NCBI GenBank assembly: GCA_904501975.1
Contig: CAJGCZ010000001.1
Location: 70,682-134,681, forward strand
Length of the DNA: 64,000 nucleotides
Direction of reading: 5' to 3'
Source of the DNA: an uncultured Akkermansia sp.
GTDB taxonomy: Bacteria; Verrucomicrobiota; Verrucomicrobiia; Verrucomicrobiales; Akkermansiaceae
Shown: positions 1-7,989 of the stretch, piece by piece
Position numbering within the stretch: the first letter of the stretch is position 1
Layout: each line of letters starts with the position of its first letter
Translations under genes and position numbers: made by a program
The notes under the pieces: model-generated
What the model saw: the letters and a program-made list of their open reading frames with translations, nothing else
Database searches by the model: none
Told to the model about the DNA's origin: nothing

Positions 1-17
1 GCAAAAGACTAAGGACG

Positions 18-1127
18 ATGAAAGATCCACGTTTTCGTCAGTTAGCTCTTCAGGTTGTAAACTACGCTGTACGCGTCCAACCCGGAGAACATGTCAACCT
101 GCGCATGCAGGACATTCCGGATGCCATGGTCATTGAACTCATTCGTGCCGTGCGCGAAGCCGGAGGCCATCCGCACCTTGACCTTTCTCATGCTGCCATT
201 ACCGCAGAGCTCCAGAAGAACGCTACAGAAGAGCAATTCCAAATGGATGGCGCATACCGTCTGCGCCGAGCAGAAGAGATGCAGGTGCATATCTGCTTCT
301 ATGCAGACTACAACAGCTTTGAGAGCTGTGATGTCCCCGCTGATAAAATGGCCATTGTCAGCAAGCACTTCAAGCCTGCAAGTGATGTCATTTGCAACAA
401 GCGTAAATGGACAATACTTGCGTGGCCAACACCGTCCATGGCTCAAGCAGCCGGGATGAACACAGAGGAGTTTGAAGACTTCTACTTCCGCTGTTGCCTG
501 GCAGATTACGCCAAGCTGAAGGAAGCCATGCTCAAGCTTAAAGCCATGATGGATGCCACCGACCAAGTACGCATCGTCGGCCCCGGCACAGATTTAAGCT
601 TTAGCATTAAAGACATCCCCTCCATCGTCTGCGCAGGTGATTGCAATATTCCGGATGGTGAGGTGTACACAGCCCCGGTGAAGGACAGCATCAACGGTAC
701 ACTGAGCTATAACGCTCCCACCATTTATCATGGTATTCCGTTTGATGGCGTTAAGTTCCGCTTCGAGAACGGCAAAATCGTGGAAGCAAGTTGCCAAGGC
801 AATAGTGAGGAATTGAACAAGATTCTTGATACCGATGCTGGAGCTCGTTACATAGGCGAGTTTGCCATCGGCGTCAACCCCTACATTCTCAAACCCATGA
901 GAGACATTCTCTTTGATGAGAAGATTGGCGGTTCTTTCCATTTCACTCCCGGTCAATGCTACGAAGAAGCCCCCAATGGCAACAGTTCCTCCATCCACTG
1001 GGATCTAGTTTGCATTCAGCGAGAAGATTACGGCGGTGGTGAAATCTATTTCGACGGCAAGTTAATTCGCAAGAACGGTATCTTCATCGACCCCGAGCTT
1101 GCCATCCTTAACCCCATTTACCAATAA
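18..1127 (+). CDS. M29-family metallo-aminopeptidase (AmpS/AmpT-like)
   Basis: A cytoplasmic leucyl-type aminopeptidase that should use two metal ions to remove N-terminal residues from peptides. The 369 residues are a normal length for family M29. The expected ligand set is visible: Glu215 (in IPDGEVYTAP), Glu281 (YIGEFAIG), His308 (GGSFHFTPG), and His327/Asp329 (SSIHWDL). The 66-residue spacing between the two Glu residues matches the family. AAGGA lies just before the ATG and supports this start. The stop overlaps the next start codon by one base, so the two genes are probably co-transcribed. No signal peptide is seen. Confidence 0.93.
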   Translation: MKDPRFRQLALQVVNYAVRVQPGEHVNLRMQDIPDAMVIELIRAVREAGGHPHLDLSHAAITAELQKNATEEQFQMDGAYRLRRAEEMQVHICFYADYNSFESCDVPADKMAIVSKHFKPASDVICNKRKWTILAWPTPSMAQAAGMNTEEFEDFYFRCCLADYAKLKEAMLKLKAMMDATDQVRIVGPGTDLSFSIKDIPSIVCAGDCNIPDGEVYTAPVKDSINGTLSYNAPTIYHGIPFDGVKFRFENGKIVEASCQGNSEELNKILDTDAGARYIGEFAIGVNPYILKPMRDILFDEKIGGSFHFTPGQCYEEAPNGNSSSIHWDLVCIQREDYGGGEIYFDGKLIRKNGIFIDPELAILNPIYQ

Positions 1128-1981
1128 TGGCACACTCCGGCCTCATTTGCCGAATTACGGCACACCTTACCAAGAAGAAGCGCTTTTATTCGATATGCGC
1201 GCTGAGTTTTATTCTCCTTCTATTAGGTGTATGCCAATTCGGCAAGTGGGGCGCGGAGCGCCTGGAGGTCAATCACACATCCATCCAAGCATTACCGGAG
1301 ATTGGGCCTCTAAAAATTGCCTTTTTCTCAGATGTGCATGGCAATCCAGCATTGCTTGAGCGCATCGTTGAGCTCATTGCACAGCAAGAACCGAATTTAA
1401 TCGTGTTTGGCGGAGATTTGGTCTATGCAGAACACCGCTTTTACAGGACTCGTCGCTACATAGAATCCTTTAAGCAACTGCAATCTATAGCGCCGACATT
1501 TGCGATTTTAGGCAATCACGATTATGAAAAGCTGGACCAAGTGCAGAGAGTTTACCAAGCAGCAGGCGTAAAACTGTTGCGCAATGAGTCCATTGAATGG
1601 GTATCTCCCTCCGGTAATAAACTAATCATCGCCGGTGTAGGTGACTATAACGAAGGTGATGAAAAGCCTACAGATTGCCTTCTTCCTTCAGACAAGGAAA
1701 CATTACCCACATTATTGCTATCTCATGACCCGGAAAGCAGAGTAGCGCTAAAGGACTTCCATTGGGATCTCATGCTTTCCGGACACACGCATGGCGGACA
1801 GTTGGGAATCCCCTTCACCGACACCTACATTAGTTTCCGTTCAGACATGCCGGCAGGCCTCTTTCCCTACGAGAACGGTAAGCAAATTTTTGTAACACGA
1901 GGCACCGGCGCCATTCTTGGTATGCGCTTTTTCTGCTACCCCGAAATCAATATCATCACCATCCCTGCTCAAAAGAAATAA
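1127..1981 (+). CDS. Membrane-anchored calcineurin-like metallophosphoesterase (YaeI/LpxG-like)
   Basis: A binuclear metallophosphoesterase of 284 residues. Residues about 20-36 form one hydrophobic N-terminal anchor. The catalytic motifs follow in the usual order: DVHG (69-72), GGD (95-97), GNHD (129-132) and SGHTHGGQ near the C-terminus. This layout matches YaeI-like enzymes and LpxG, which hydrolyses UDP-2,3-diacylglucosamine in lipid A synthesis in chlamydiae. Whether this one acts on a lipid A precursor cannot be read from sequence. The start overlaps the upstream aminopeptidase stop by one base, with no Shine-Dalgarno sequence. Confidence 0.85.
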   Translation: MAHSGLICRITAHLTKKKRFYSICALSFILLLLGVCQFGKWGAERLEVNHTSIQALPEIGPLKIAFFSDVHGNPALLERIVELIAQQEPNLIVFGGDLVYAEHRFYRTRRYIESFKQLQSIAPTFAILGNHDYEKLDQVQRVYQAAGVKLLRNESIEWVSPSGNKLIIAGVGDYNEGDEKPTDCLLPSDKETLPTLLLSHDPESRVALKDFHWDLMLSGHTHGGQLGIPFTDTYISFRSDMPAGLFPYENGKQIFVTRGTGAILGMRFFCYPEINIITIPAQKK

Positions 1982-1990
1982 GCACAGCAA

Positions 1991-2332
1991 TCACTGCTTC
2001 TTTTGCTCAAGCTTTTCCAAAGCCGGGTCAGCAGCAGCTTCTTCTAATCTGGCCCCTATTAGCTGCGATGCCCACCAGATGTAGATACCAAGGAAAATAT
2101 ATCCCATTAAATTCACTAAGAAGCTGAGAAGCTTCTTACTGAAAACAAAACTTAACAAAAACACAGCACCGCCGACAGCTACGGACACACCGCCCCAAAG
2201 CACAATCTTGCTTATGTTCTTATCCTCGAAAACATAAGCAACAACGGCCGGGAAAATAGCAATCATCATGGATGCAAATACACTATCCCAACGACCAAAT
2301 ACATTCTGATTTTTTACAGGGGGCTCCTCCAT
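1991..2332 (-). CDS. Small membrane protein of unknown function
   Basis: A 113-residue protein not assigned to a family. Three hydrophobic stretches are visible (around FASMMIAIFPAVVAYVF, IVLWGGVSVAVGGAVF and LVNLMGYIFLGIYIWW), followed by an acidic/charged tail ending in EKLEQKKQ. The frame can be extended to a TTG at 2374. I prefer the ATG at 2332 because a good promoter overlaps the extension and ends 10 nt before that ATG. Convergent with the upstream phosphoesterase, only 9 bp apart. Confidence 0.65.
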   Translation of the reverse strand: MEEPPVKNQNVFGRWDSVFASMMIAIFPAVVAYVFEDKNISKIVLWGGVSVAVGGAVFLLSFVFSKKLLSFLVNLMGYIFLGIYIWWASQLIGARLEEAAADPALEKLEQKKQ

Positions 2333-2342
2333 ATCCAAGGCA

Positions 2343-2371
2343 ATTATAATGCCACGCACAAGAAATTGCAA
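2343..2371 (-). promoter_or_regulatory. Sigma-70-like promoter, near-leaderless, for the gene starting at 2332
   Basis: On the minus strand TTGCAA (2371-2366), a 17-nt spacer, then a perfect TATAAT (2348-2343). Only 10 nt separate the -10 box from the ATG, so the leader would be about 3-5 nt. Confidence 0.65.
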
Positions 2372-2390
2372 CAATTTTTATAGAACACTG

Positions 2391-2424
2391 AAAAAGCGTA
2401 CGCTCACATAGATGAACGTACGCT
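2391..2424 (-). terminator. Intrinsic terminator of the Pro/His-rich gene
   Basis: Arms AGCGTACG (2395-2402) and CGTACGCT (2417-2424) pair perfectly and are followed on the minus strand by a T run (complement of 2391-2395). Confidence 0.7.
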
Positions 2425-2450
2425 GAATTTTATCTCAACTCATATAGGGC

Positions 2451-2786
2451 TCATCTGTGCCTATGCGGGGCATGATGCGGCTTACCATGGGGTCTATGGT
2501 GACGCGGCGGGGCCATGCGACGATGCGGTGGGGGCGGCGGCACTGGCCTATGGTGACGAGGTCGTGCCGGTACCACGTAAACAGGCGGAGGCGGTGGTGC
2601 AACTACCACAGGTGCAGGTTCAACGACAACCGGCGGTGGCGCTACAACCACTGGAGCCGGAGCTACAGGAACAACTGCAGGGGCGCCGACATTTACCACA
2701 ACATTAACGCCTGCATTTGCCGGTGCCGCAAGAGCCATCACAGCAACGCTCATAAGGAGAACTCTTTTCATGATATGGTTATTCAT
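2451..2786 (-). CDS. Exported Pro/Val- and His/Arg-rich low-complexity protein
   Basis: A 111-residue protein with a signal peptide (hydrophobic VLLMSVAVMALAAPANA, likely cleaved after ANA). The mature part is two low-complexity blocks: Val/Pro/Ala repeats of the APVVVAPPPVVVEP type, then a His/Arg/Pro block ending HHAPHRHR. It is probably periplasmic or surface-exposed; the His-rich tail could bind metal or the negatively charged surface. No enzyme fold is evident. An ATG five codons later (2771) is an alternative start. Low-complexity sequence makes homology assignment unreliable. Confidence 0.6.
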   Translation of the reverse strand: MNNHIMKRVLLMSVAVMALAAPANAGVNVVVNVGAPAVVPVAPAPVVVAPPPVVVEPAPVVVAPPPPPVYVVPARPRHHRPVPPPPPHRRMAPPRHHRPHGKPHHAPHRHR

Positions 2787-2814
2787 ATTATTTGTTAGAC
2801 TTTGTGTCCTTTCT

Positions 2815-2845
2815 ACAGAAAAGACACAGTATTGACAATTTTGTT
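2815..2845 (-). promoter_or_regulatory. Candidate promoter of the Pro/His-rich gene
   Basis: On the minus strand TTGTCA, 17 nt, TAGAAA, giving a leader of roughly 20-25 nt. The same segment carries an imperfect inverted repeat with GTGTC...GACAC ends (about 2803-2826) that could be an operator. Confidence 0.4.
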
Positions 2846-2905
2846 CAATATTAATAAAACTTTTTACAACTTTAATAAAAATTATTACAACTGTGTCATT
2901 GTTGC

Positions 2906-2934
2906 TTGACGAAATAGGGGCACTTTGGTAGCAT
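2906..2934 (+). promoter_or_regulatory. Promoter of the ABC transporter operon, near-leaderless
   Basis: TTGACG (2906-2911), 17 nt, TGG-TAGCAT (-10 at 2929-2934, extended -10 TG). The ATG at 2943 is only 8 nt further. Confidence 0.55.
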
Positions 2935-2942
2935 GGCTAGAC

Positions 2943-3974
2943 ATGAAAACACGCATCAGCATCCTACTTTTGATTCTCTGCAGCATTGTGGTTTTATGCC
3001 AATGCAGTCGAGAGGATGCAACGAGCACCAAAATTCGGCTCGGATGCTTTCCTAACGTCACCCATGTGCAGGGCTTAGTGGCACGCAATATGTTTCGCCA
3101 TAAAACAATCGATGGCAAAGGCTGGTTCGAAGCCAACGTACCGGGGTACACCGAAGAATGGTACACATTTAATGCAGGGCCAACTGCTATGGAAGCCTTG
3201 TTCGGAAAGACAACAGATTTAGTTTACGTGGGTCCCAGCCCAGCCCTCAATGCCTATTCAGTTGCCGCCGGACGAGAAATCCGCTTGCTTGCAGGTGCCG
3301 TAAACGGTGGAGCGGCTTTAATGATACCGGGCAACTCGAGCATACAAAAGCCCTCTGATTTTAAGGGAAAGAGCATAGCAACGCCACAATTAGGCAATAC
3401 TCAAGATGTATCGTGCCGTGCATGGTTGATTAATCATGGGCTCACCTGCCCGTTGGAAGGAGGTGGAGATTGCCGAGTTGCCCCTACACCGAATGCCATG
3501 CAGCTTCAGCTCATGACACAGGGCGACATAGACGGATGCTGGACGGTAGAACCCTGGGTAAGCCGCTTAGAGAAAAAAGCCGGTGCCAAAATATTAGTAG
3601 AGGAACCGGATGTTGTTACAACAGTTCTGGCGGCAAGAACCGGTTGGCTCAAGCACCATCCCGATGCCGCACAGCAAGTGATTCATGCCCACAAAGCATT
3701 GACGAAATGGATAGAGCAGAATCCTGATGCAGCCAAACGACATGTTGTAGATGAATTAATGTATTTAACTCAGTCCGATGAGGCTGAACGCCACGAGCTG
3801 GAAGAAATCGTCAATAGTTCTTGGAAACGCTTAAAGTTAACAGACAAAATAGACCTTGAGAGCCTGAAACAATTTGTCACTAATGGACAAAAGACTGGCC
3901 TGTTAGATTACGTTCCGGCTCTGGAAGGTATTCTCTATACACCCACTTCTAACACCTCACCGCAAGCTCATTAA
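2943..3974 (+). CDS. ABC transporter substrate-binding lipoprotein (SsuA/TauA/NrtA-like)
   Basis: The periplasmic solute-binding subunit of an uptake system for a small anion such as an alkanesulfonate, taurine or nitrate; the substrate cannot be decided. The 343-residue protein has a hydrophobic leader (ISILLLILCSIVVLC) and a cysteine that could be lipidated in LCQC, although Gln at -1 is unusual. The family hallmark IRLGCFPNVTHVQ follows, then the two-lobe fold of NMT1/SsuA proteins. The ATG at 2943 is chosen over a TTG at 2925 because it sits directly behind the promoter and begins a proper signal peptide. The ATPase gene starts 2 nt after its stop. Confidence 0.88.
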   Translation: MKTRISILLLILCSIVVLCQCSREDATSTKIRLGCFPNVTHVQGLVARNMFRHKTIDGKGWFEANVPGYTEEWYTFNAGPTAMEALFGKTTDLVYVGPSPALNAYSVAAGREIRLLAGAVNGGAALMIPGNSSIQKPSDFKGKSIATPQLGNTQDVSCRAWLINHGLTCPLEGGGDCRVAPTPNAMQLQLMTQGDIDGCWTVEPWVSRLEKKAGAKILVEEPDVVTTVLAARTGWLKHHPDAAQQVIHAHKALTKWIEQNPDAAKRHVVDELMYLTQSDEAERHELEEIVNSSWKRLKLTDKIDLESLKQFVTNGQKTGLLDYVPALEGILYTPTSNTSPQAH

Positions 3975-3976
3975 AT

Positions 3977-4786
3977 ATGAGAGAAAAGACACACCAGGAA
4001 ATTCAAGAGTTTCCGACAGCAAAACTGAGCATAGAGCACGTATATAAAGATTTTCGCACGAAAACGAGAATCGTACATGCTCTGGAGGATGCCAATTTAA
4101 CGATTAACGAAGGCGAGTTTGTCTGTTTCGTCGGTCCCAGCGGTTGTGGTAAATCCACGCTTCTTAATATCATTGCCGGACTAGAACAACCGGACAAAGG
4201 TAAAGCCTTAATCGATGGCGAATGCATTACCGGCCCCGGACGCGACCGTATGATGATGTTCCAGGAACATGCGCTTTTCCCGTGGCTCGATGTAATCGGC
4301 AACGTCATGTTCGGGTTGAAACAGAAACCCAACCTGAACAATAAAGAGAGATTGGAGGTGGCTAAATACTATCTCTATCTGGTAAAGATGGATAAGTTTG
4401 CTCATTCCAGTATCCACGAATTATCCGGCGGCATGAGGCAGCGTGTTGCACTTGCTCGCTCTTTGGCGCCCAATCCCAAGATACTCCTCATGGACGAGCC
4501 CTTCTCTGCCTTGGATGCCATGACCCGCGAGCAACTCTACGGCGATATTCAGGATATTTGGCATAAACGAAAAAAGACCATCGTATTCGTTACGCACAAC
4601 GTTCGAGAAGCCGTCTGCCTTGGCAGCCGCGTCATTCTATTCTCCCCCCACCCGGGACGCGTTCGCAAGGAGTTTACGATAGATTTGCCTCGTCCTCGCA
4701 ATATCAACAGTCACGACTTGGCCGATATCTCACGAGAAATCACAGCAGAACTTAAAGGTTATCAGAACGCTCAAGAATCAGATTAA
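3977..4786 (+). CDS. ABC transporter ATPase (SsuB/TauB/NrtD-like)
   Basis: The cytoplasmic ATPase that powers the permease at 4790. All motifs are intact: Walker A GPSGCGKST (53-61), Q-loop Gln96, signature LSGGMRQ (149-155), Walker B ILLMDEP (169-175) and the switch His207 in FVTHN. The FQEHALFPW sequence is typical of the nitrate/sulfonate/taurine subfamily. At 269 residues it is of normal length. It is the second gene of a three-gene operon, with 2-3 nt gaps and no Shine-Dalgarno sequence. Confidence 0.93.
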   Translation: MREKTHQEIQEFPTAKLSIEHVYKDFRTKTRIVHALEDANLTINEGEFVCFVGPSGCGKSTLLNIIAGLEQPDKGKALIDGECITGPGRDRMMMFQEHALFPWLDVIGNVMFGLKQKPNLNNKERLEVAKYYLYLVKMDKFAHSSIHELSGGMRQRVALARSLAPNPKILLMDEPFSALDAMTREQLYGDIQDIWHKRKKTIVFVTHNVREAVCLGSRVILFSPHPGRVRKEFTIDLPRPRNINSHDLADISREITAELKGYQNAQESD

Positions 4787-4789
4787 CCC

Positions 4790-5587
4790 ATGAAACGCAC
4801 ACTTGTAACACTCGTTTTCTTCTCTTTACTCATACTGATATGGGCCATTCTCACAGGAGATTTGAGCCCTATCGGCATTGGGCCTGATGAGCCCTTGTGG
4901 AATCCCTATGTATTGCCCCCGCCCAGCGTGGTTGCTCGCTATTTATGGGATAATACTCTGAATCTTAAGATTGTTTATGCCATGGGTGTAACCCTGCAAC
5001 GACTTCTCATTGGCTATTTAATCGGCTTGGTTATCGGCGTTCCCTTGGGTATGTTGTCCGCTCGTTTCCGTAGCGTTAATGATACGCTGGGAGTGCTTGC
5101 TCTTGGTTTACAAGCTCTGCCAAGCGTCTGCTGGGTGCCCCTTGCCTGTATCTGGTTCGGACAGTCCGAATCCGCACTCCTGTTCGTAGTTATCATGGGC
5201 ACCCTTTGGAGTGTCCTGCTCTCCACACAGAATGGCATGAAGAACGTACCCCCAATCTATGCACGAGCCGCCCGCACAATGGGAAGCAGCAATTTTCACA
5301 CGCTTTTGTTTGTTACCCTACCGGCATCTGCCCCCTTTGTGGTCAGTGGCATGAAGCAAGGATGGGCCTTCGCATGGCGTTCACTCATGGCGGCAGAAAT
5401 CTACGTCTCCGTCGTCGGGGGATTTGGTATTGGCCAATATCTACATTTCGGTCGTGAGCTGCAACGTATGTACCAAGTCATCGGCATCATGTTCATTATT
5501 ATCCTTGTGGGCTTGCTGGCAGATAAGCTGTTATTCTCGCCCGTAGAATCTTGGTTGCACCGTCGCTGGGGAACAGACAAAGAGTAA
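4790..5587 (+). CDS. ABC transporter permease (SsuC/TauC-like)
   Basis: The inner-membrane permease partner, 265 residues and about six membrane segments. The coupling-helix (EAA-like) loop is visible as ARAARTMGSSNFHTLLFVTLPASAP, which contacts the ATPase. N-terminal hydrophobic segment (TLVTLVFFSLLILIWAIL) then a short periplasmic loop with DEPLWNPYVLPPPS, common in this family. It lies 3 nt after the ATPase gene, and the following oxidase gene begins 6 nt later, so a four-gene transcript is likely. Confidence 0.92.
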   Translation: MKRTLVTLVFFSLLILIWAILTGDLSPIGIGPDEPLWNPYVLPPPSVVARYLWDNTLNLKIVYAMGVTLQRLLIGYLIGLVIGVPLGMLSARFRSVNDTLGVLALGLQALPSVCWVPLACIWFGQSESALLFVVIMGTLWSVLLSTQNGMKNVPPIYARAARTMGSSNFHTLLFVTLPASAPFVVSGMKQGWAFAWRSLMAAEIYVSVVGGFGIGQYLHFGRELQRMYQVIGIMFIIILVGLLADKLLFSPVESWLHRRWGTDKE

Positions 5588-5593
5588 CACATT

Positions 5594-6970
5594 ATGTCAA
5601 GCTGGATACAAGAATTACAGGCGCACTTGGGTGATTGTGTGCACACATCACCCGAGGTTCTGGCGGCCCATTCCGGAGACAAGTGGCATGCCTCCGCTCT
5701 GCCGGAGGCTGTTGTATTAGCAACAGAAACAGAACAAGTAGCCAAGGCGGTGCAATTTGCAACCGCTCACGGAATCCCCGTAACAGCAAGAGGAGCCGGT
5801 GTGGGCTATGTGGGCGGGTGTGTTCCTGTCAAAGGTGGCATTGTAGTTTCCGTTGCTCGCATGAACCGCATCCTTGAGGTTAATCCTGCTGATGGGGTCG
5901 CCGTTGTTGAGGCCGGTGTACTAACCGCACAGCTCCAGGAAGCTTGCTTAGAAAAGGGATGGTTCTATCCGCCGGATCCGGCTTCGCGTAAAGAATCCAG
6001 CATCGGTGGCAACATTGCCACAAATGCCGGTGGCCCTCGCTGCCTCAAATACGGAGTCACAAGGGCATACGTGCTTGGATTAGAAGTCGTATTACCAGAT
6101 GGTCGTATCCTAAATTGCGGTGGTCGCACCCACAAAAACAAACAAGGCTTCGATTTAGTGAGCCTTTTCTGTGGTAGTGAAGGCATGCTGGGCATCATCA
6201 CCAAAGCCATTTTACGCATTATACCGGCACCACAAAAAAGAGCCGCACTGCATGCAAGCTTCCCCGAGTTCGCAATGGCAGCTGCCGCAGTACAGAATAT
6301 ACTGCAAGCCGGGCACCTGCCTGCCGCCATGGAAATAACGGATGCCTATACCCTCGCCGCAGCAAGAAATCACCTAGGCCCCAGTATTTTGCCCGCAAAC
6401 GCCAAAGGCCACATTATTGTAGAAATTGACGGGCGAACACATGCCGTTGATACGGAATTGCCGGAAATTGCCCACATCCTGCAACTCACAGGAGCAACAG
6501 AAGTTGTCACAGCTAATACGGAATCAGATGTGGAAGCCATTTGGCAACTTCGCCGCGAGTTCTCCTACAGACTGAAAGCAACCGGACTCACTAAACTGAA
6601 TGAGGATATCGTTATTCCGCGTTCCGCTTTAGTTGACCTGGTAGAGTTCTGTGCCTCCATGCAGAAAGAGACCGGTATTCCCGTGGCGTGTTTCGGCCAC
6701 TCCGGAGATGGCAACATTCATACCAATGTAATGGTATTAAAGGACGAACTGGGTAATGACATCCGCCCTCCGGCTGATGCCTTGGTCAACAGATTATTTG
6801 ACTGGGTAATTGCCCACGGCGGAAGCATTACCGGAGAACACGGAATAGGGCTTGCCAAGGCTCCCTGGTTCGCCCAAGCCGTCGGAGATGTCGCCATCGA
6901 CGTGCATAAAGCAATCAAAGCAGCGCTTGATTCGCATGCTCTTCTTAATCCCGGTAAAATGGGCATCTGA
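5594..6970 (+). CDS. FAD-linked 2-hydroxyacid oxidase/dehydrogenase (GlcD-like)
   Basis: A flavoprotein of the VAO/PCMH family, probably oxidising a 2-hydroxyacid such as D-lactate or glycolate. The FAD_binding_4 domain covers the first ~220 residues, with VTARGAGVGYVGG as the pyrophosphate loop and IGGNIATNAGG before the second FAD contact. The C-terminal cap has GHSGDGNIHTN and GEHGIGLAK, both family signatures with catalytic/metal-binding His. At 458 residues it matches GlcD. It follows the transporter by 6 nt; no GlcE/GlcF partner is present. Confidence 0.9.
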   Translation: MSSWIQELQAHLGDCVHTSPEVLAAHSGDKWHASALPEAVVLATETEQVAKAVQFATAHGIPVTARGAGVGYVGGCVPVKGGIVVSVARMNRILEVNPADGVAVVEAGVLTAQLQEACLEKGWFYPPDPASRKESSIGGNIATNAGGPRCLKYGVTRAYVLGLEVVLPDGRILNCGGRTHKNKQGFDLVSLFCGSEGMLGIITKAILRIIPAPQKRAALHASFPEFAMAAAAVQNILQAGHLPAAMEITDAYTLAAARNHLGPSILPANAKGHIIVEIDGRTHAVDTELPEIAHILQLTGATEVVTANTESDVEAIWQLRREFSYRLKATGLTKLNEDIVIPRSALVDLVEFCASMQKETGIPVACFGHSGDGNIHTNVMVLKDELGNDIRPPADALVNRLFDWVIAHGGSITGEHGIGLAKAPWFAQAVGDVAIDVHKAIKAALDSHALLNPGKMGI

Positions 6971-6990
6971 CTCACTGCGGTCAAATGCCC
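6961..6990. terminator. Hairpin between convergent genes
   Basis: GGGCAT (6961-6966) pairs with ATGCCC (6985-6990), extended by TGA/TCA with one bulge. It spans the 10-bp gap between two convergent stop codons. There is no T run, so its terminator role is tentative. Confidence 0.35.
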
Positions 6991-7886
6991 AAGCTTTGCT
7001 TGCGACGAAGGCATAAAAATATAGCCCTGAGCAAACAACCATAGACCACCCTACGCTTAATCTTAACCTTGCCCGTTCCCAAGGTTGAGACACGCAAGAG
7101 CTCTATTGTCTTTTTACCCAACAGGGCCGGCAAAATCGATGCAAAACGCAAGCGGAAGGTGCCCAAGCGCAAGCAATAATCAATACCGTCATTCATGTAC
7201 GAAGCTGCACGGTTCAGCCATTTATGCGCATCAGAACATAAGTAATGGCGCCCTCGCGCTTCGTCTTCCTGCATGTCTCGCAAAATATTAATCAACTGCA
7301 AGCCTTGTCCGTAGCGAATACCGGCTTGCACCATCACCTCACTACGCTCAGGATTACAAAATCGCCCCTGCATGGTAGCATAACCAAGCTCGGTCCAAAA
7401 CTCGCCCACACAACCTGCAACGCAATAGGTGTAACGCCGTGTTTCTTCATCGCTATCTACGGTATCACGTTGCGAAAAAAACGTTAAATCCCACAACTGC
7501 CCTCGAATAATTGTGGCCAACACTTTGCGGATAAGCGCCTTTTGTACTTCGTCAAATGTTTCAAGCGCAAGCAGGCAGCGAGGAAACTCCTGCAATAAAA
7601 TCGCTTCGGCTTCATGCTCCACTTCGAGGTTCAACTCTCGGGATACGTCCTGTATATCAGCCTCATTCATGTTGCCGGAAATAGCATCAGCCATCCGTTG
7701 TAATACATGTATACGCAATTCAGGAGAGGCAGAAGCATTATCAGCAACCGTATCCGTGGCGCGTGCCAGCATATATCCCAAGGCAACAGCCGGTCTCATT
7801 TCCTGAGGCAAAAAGCGAATGGTCAGGTAAAAAGAACGAGAAACAGCCTTCAATAAATCTCCGGTTACATCAGTTGCCTTCATCAT
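6981..7886 (-). CDS. Squalene/phytoene synthase family prenyltransferase
   Basis: A trans-isoprenyl diphosphate synthase (head-to-head) family member of 301 residues. The first Asp-rich motif is DTVAD (45-49) and the second is ILRDMQED (about 201-208); both bind the Mg2+-diphosphate of the substrate. RSFYLTIRFLP near the N-terminus is also a family signature. The product could be squalene, presqualene diphosphate or a carotenoid precursor. No cyclase, desaturase or HpnC/D/E partner lies nearby, so the pathway is undecided. The protein begins Met-Met; either is possible. Confidence 0.87.
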   Translation of the reverse strand: MMKATDVTGDLLKAVSRSFYLTIRFLPQEMRPAVALGYMLARATDTVADNASASPELRIHVLQRMADAISGNMNEADIQDVSRELNLEVEHEAEAILLQEFPRCLLALETFDEVQKALIRKVLATIIRGQLWDLTFFSQRDTVDSDEETRRYTYCVAGCVGEFWTELGYATMQGRFCNPERSEVMVQAGIRYGQGLQLINILRDMQEDEARGRHYLCSDAHKWLNRAASYMNDGIDYCLRLGTFRLRFASILPALLGKKTIELLRVSTLGTGKVKIKRRVVYGCLLRAIFLCLRRKQSLGI

Positions 7887-7895
7887 TGCAAGGGT

Positions 7896-7924
7896 ATTAT
7901 GCCGTATAGAGAGCCTGCGTGCAA
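7896..7924 (-). promoter_or_regulatory. Promoter of the squalene/phytoene synthase gene, near-leaderless
   Basis: On the minus strand TTGCAC (7924-7919), 17 nt, CATAAT (7901-7896), then 9 nt to the first ATG. No Shine-Dalgarno sequence is present. Confidence 0.6.
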
Positions 7925-7954
7925 GGTTAATTTCCTCTAATCATGGGAATTTAC

Positions 7955-7983
7955 TTGATGTTCTGCACACTTAGGGGTATAAG
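7955..7983 (+). promoter_or_regulatory. Leaderless promoter of the HAD phosphatase gene
   Basis: TTGATG (7955-7960), 17 nt, TATAAG (7978-7983). Six nt later comes the ATG at 7990, so the predicted +1 coincides with the start codon. Confidence 0.65.
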
Positions 7984-7989
7984 TTATTT

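Noticed and set aside
1..12. The first 12 bases can be read as Ala-Lys-Asp-stop, the end of an upstream gene
   Set aside because: Three codons are too little to support a gene; possible but not listed.
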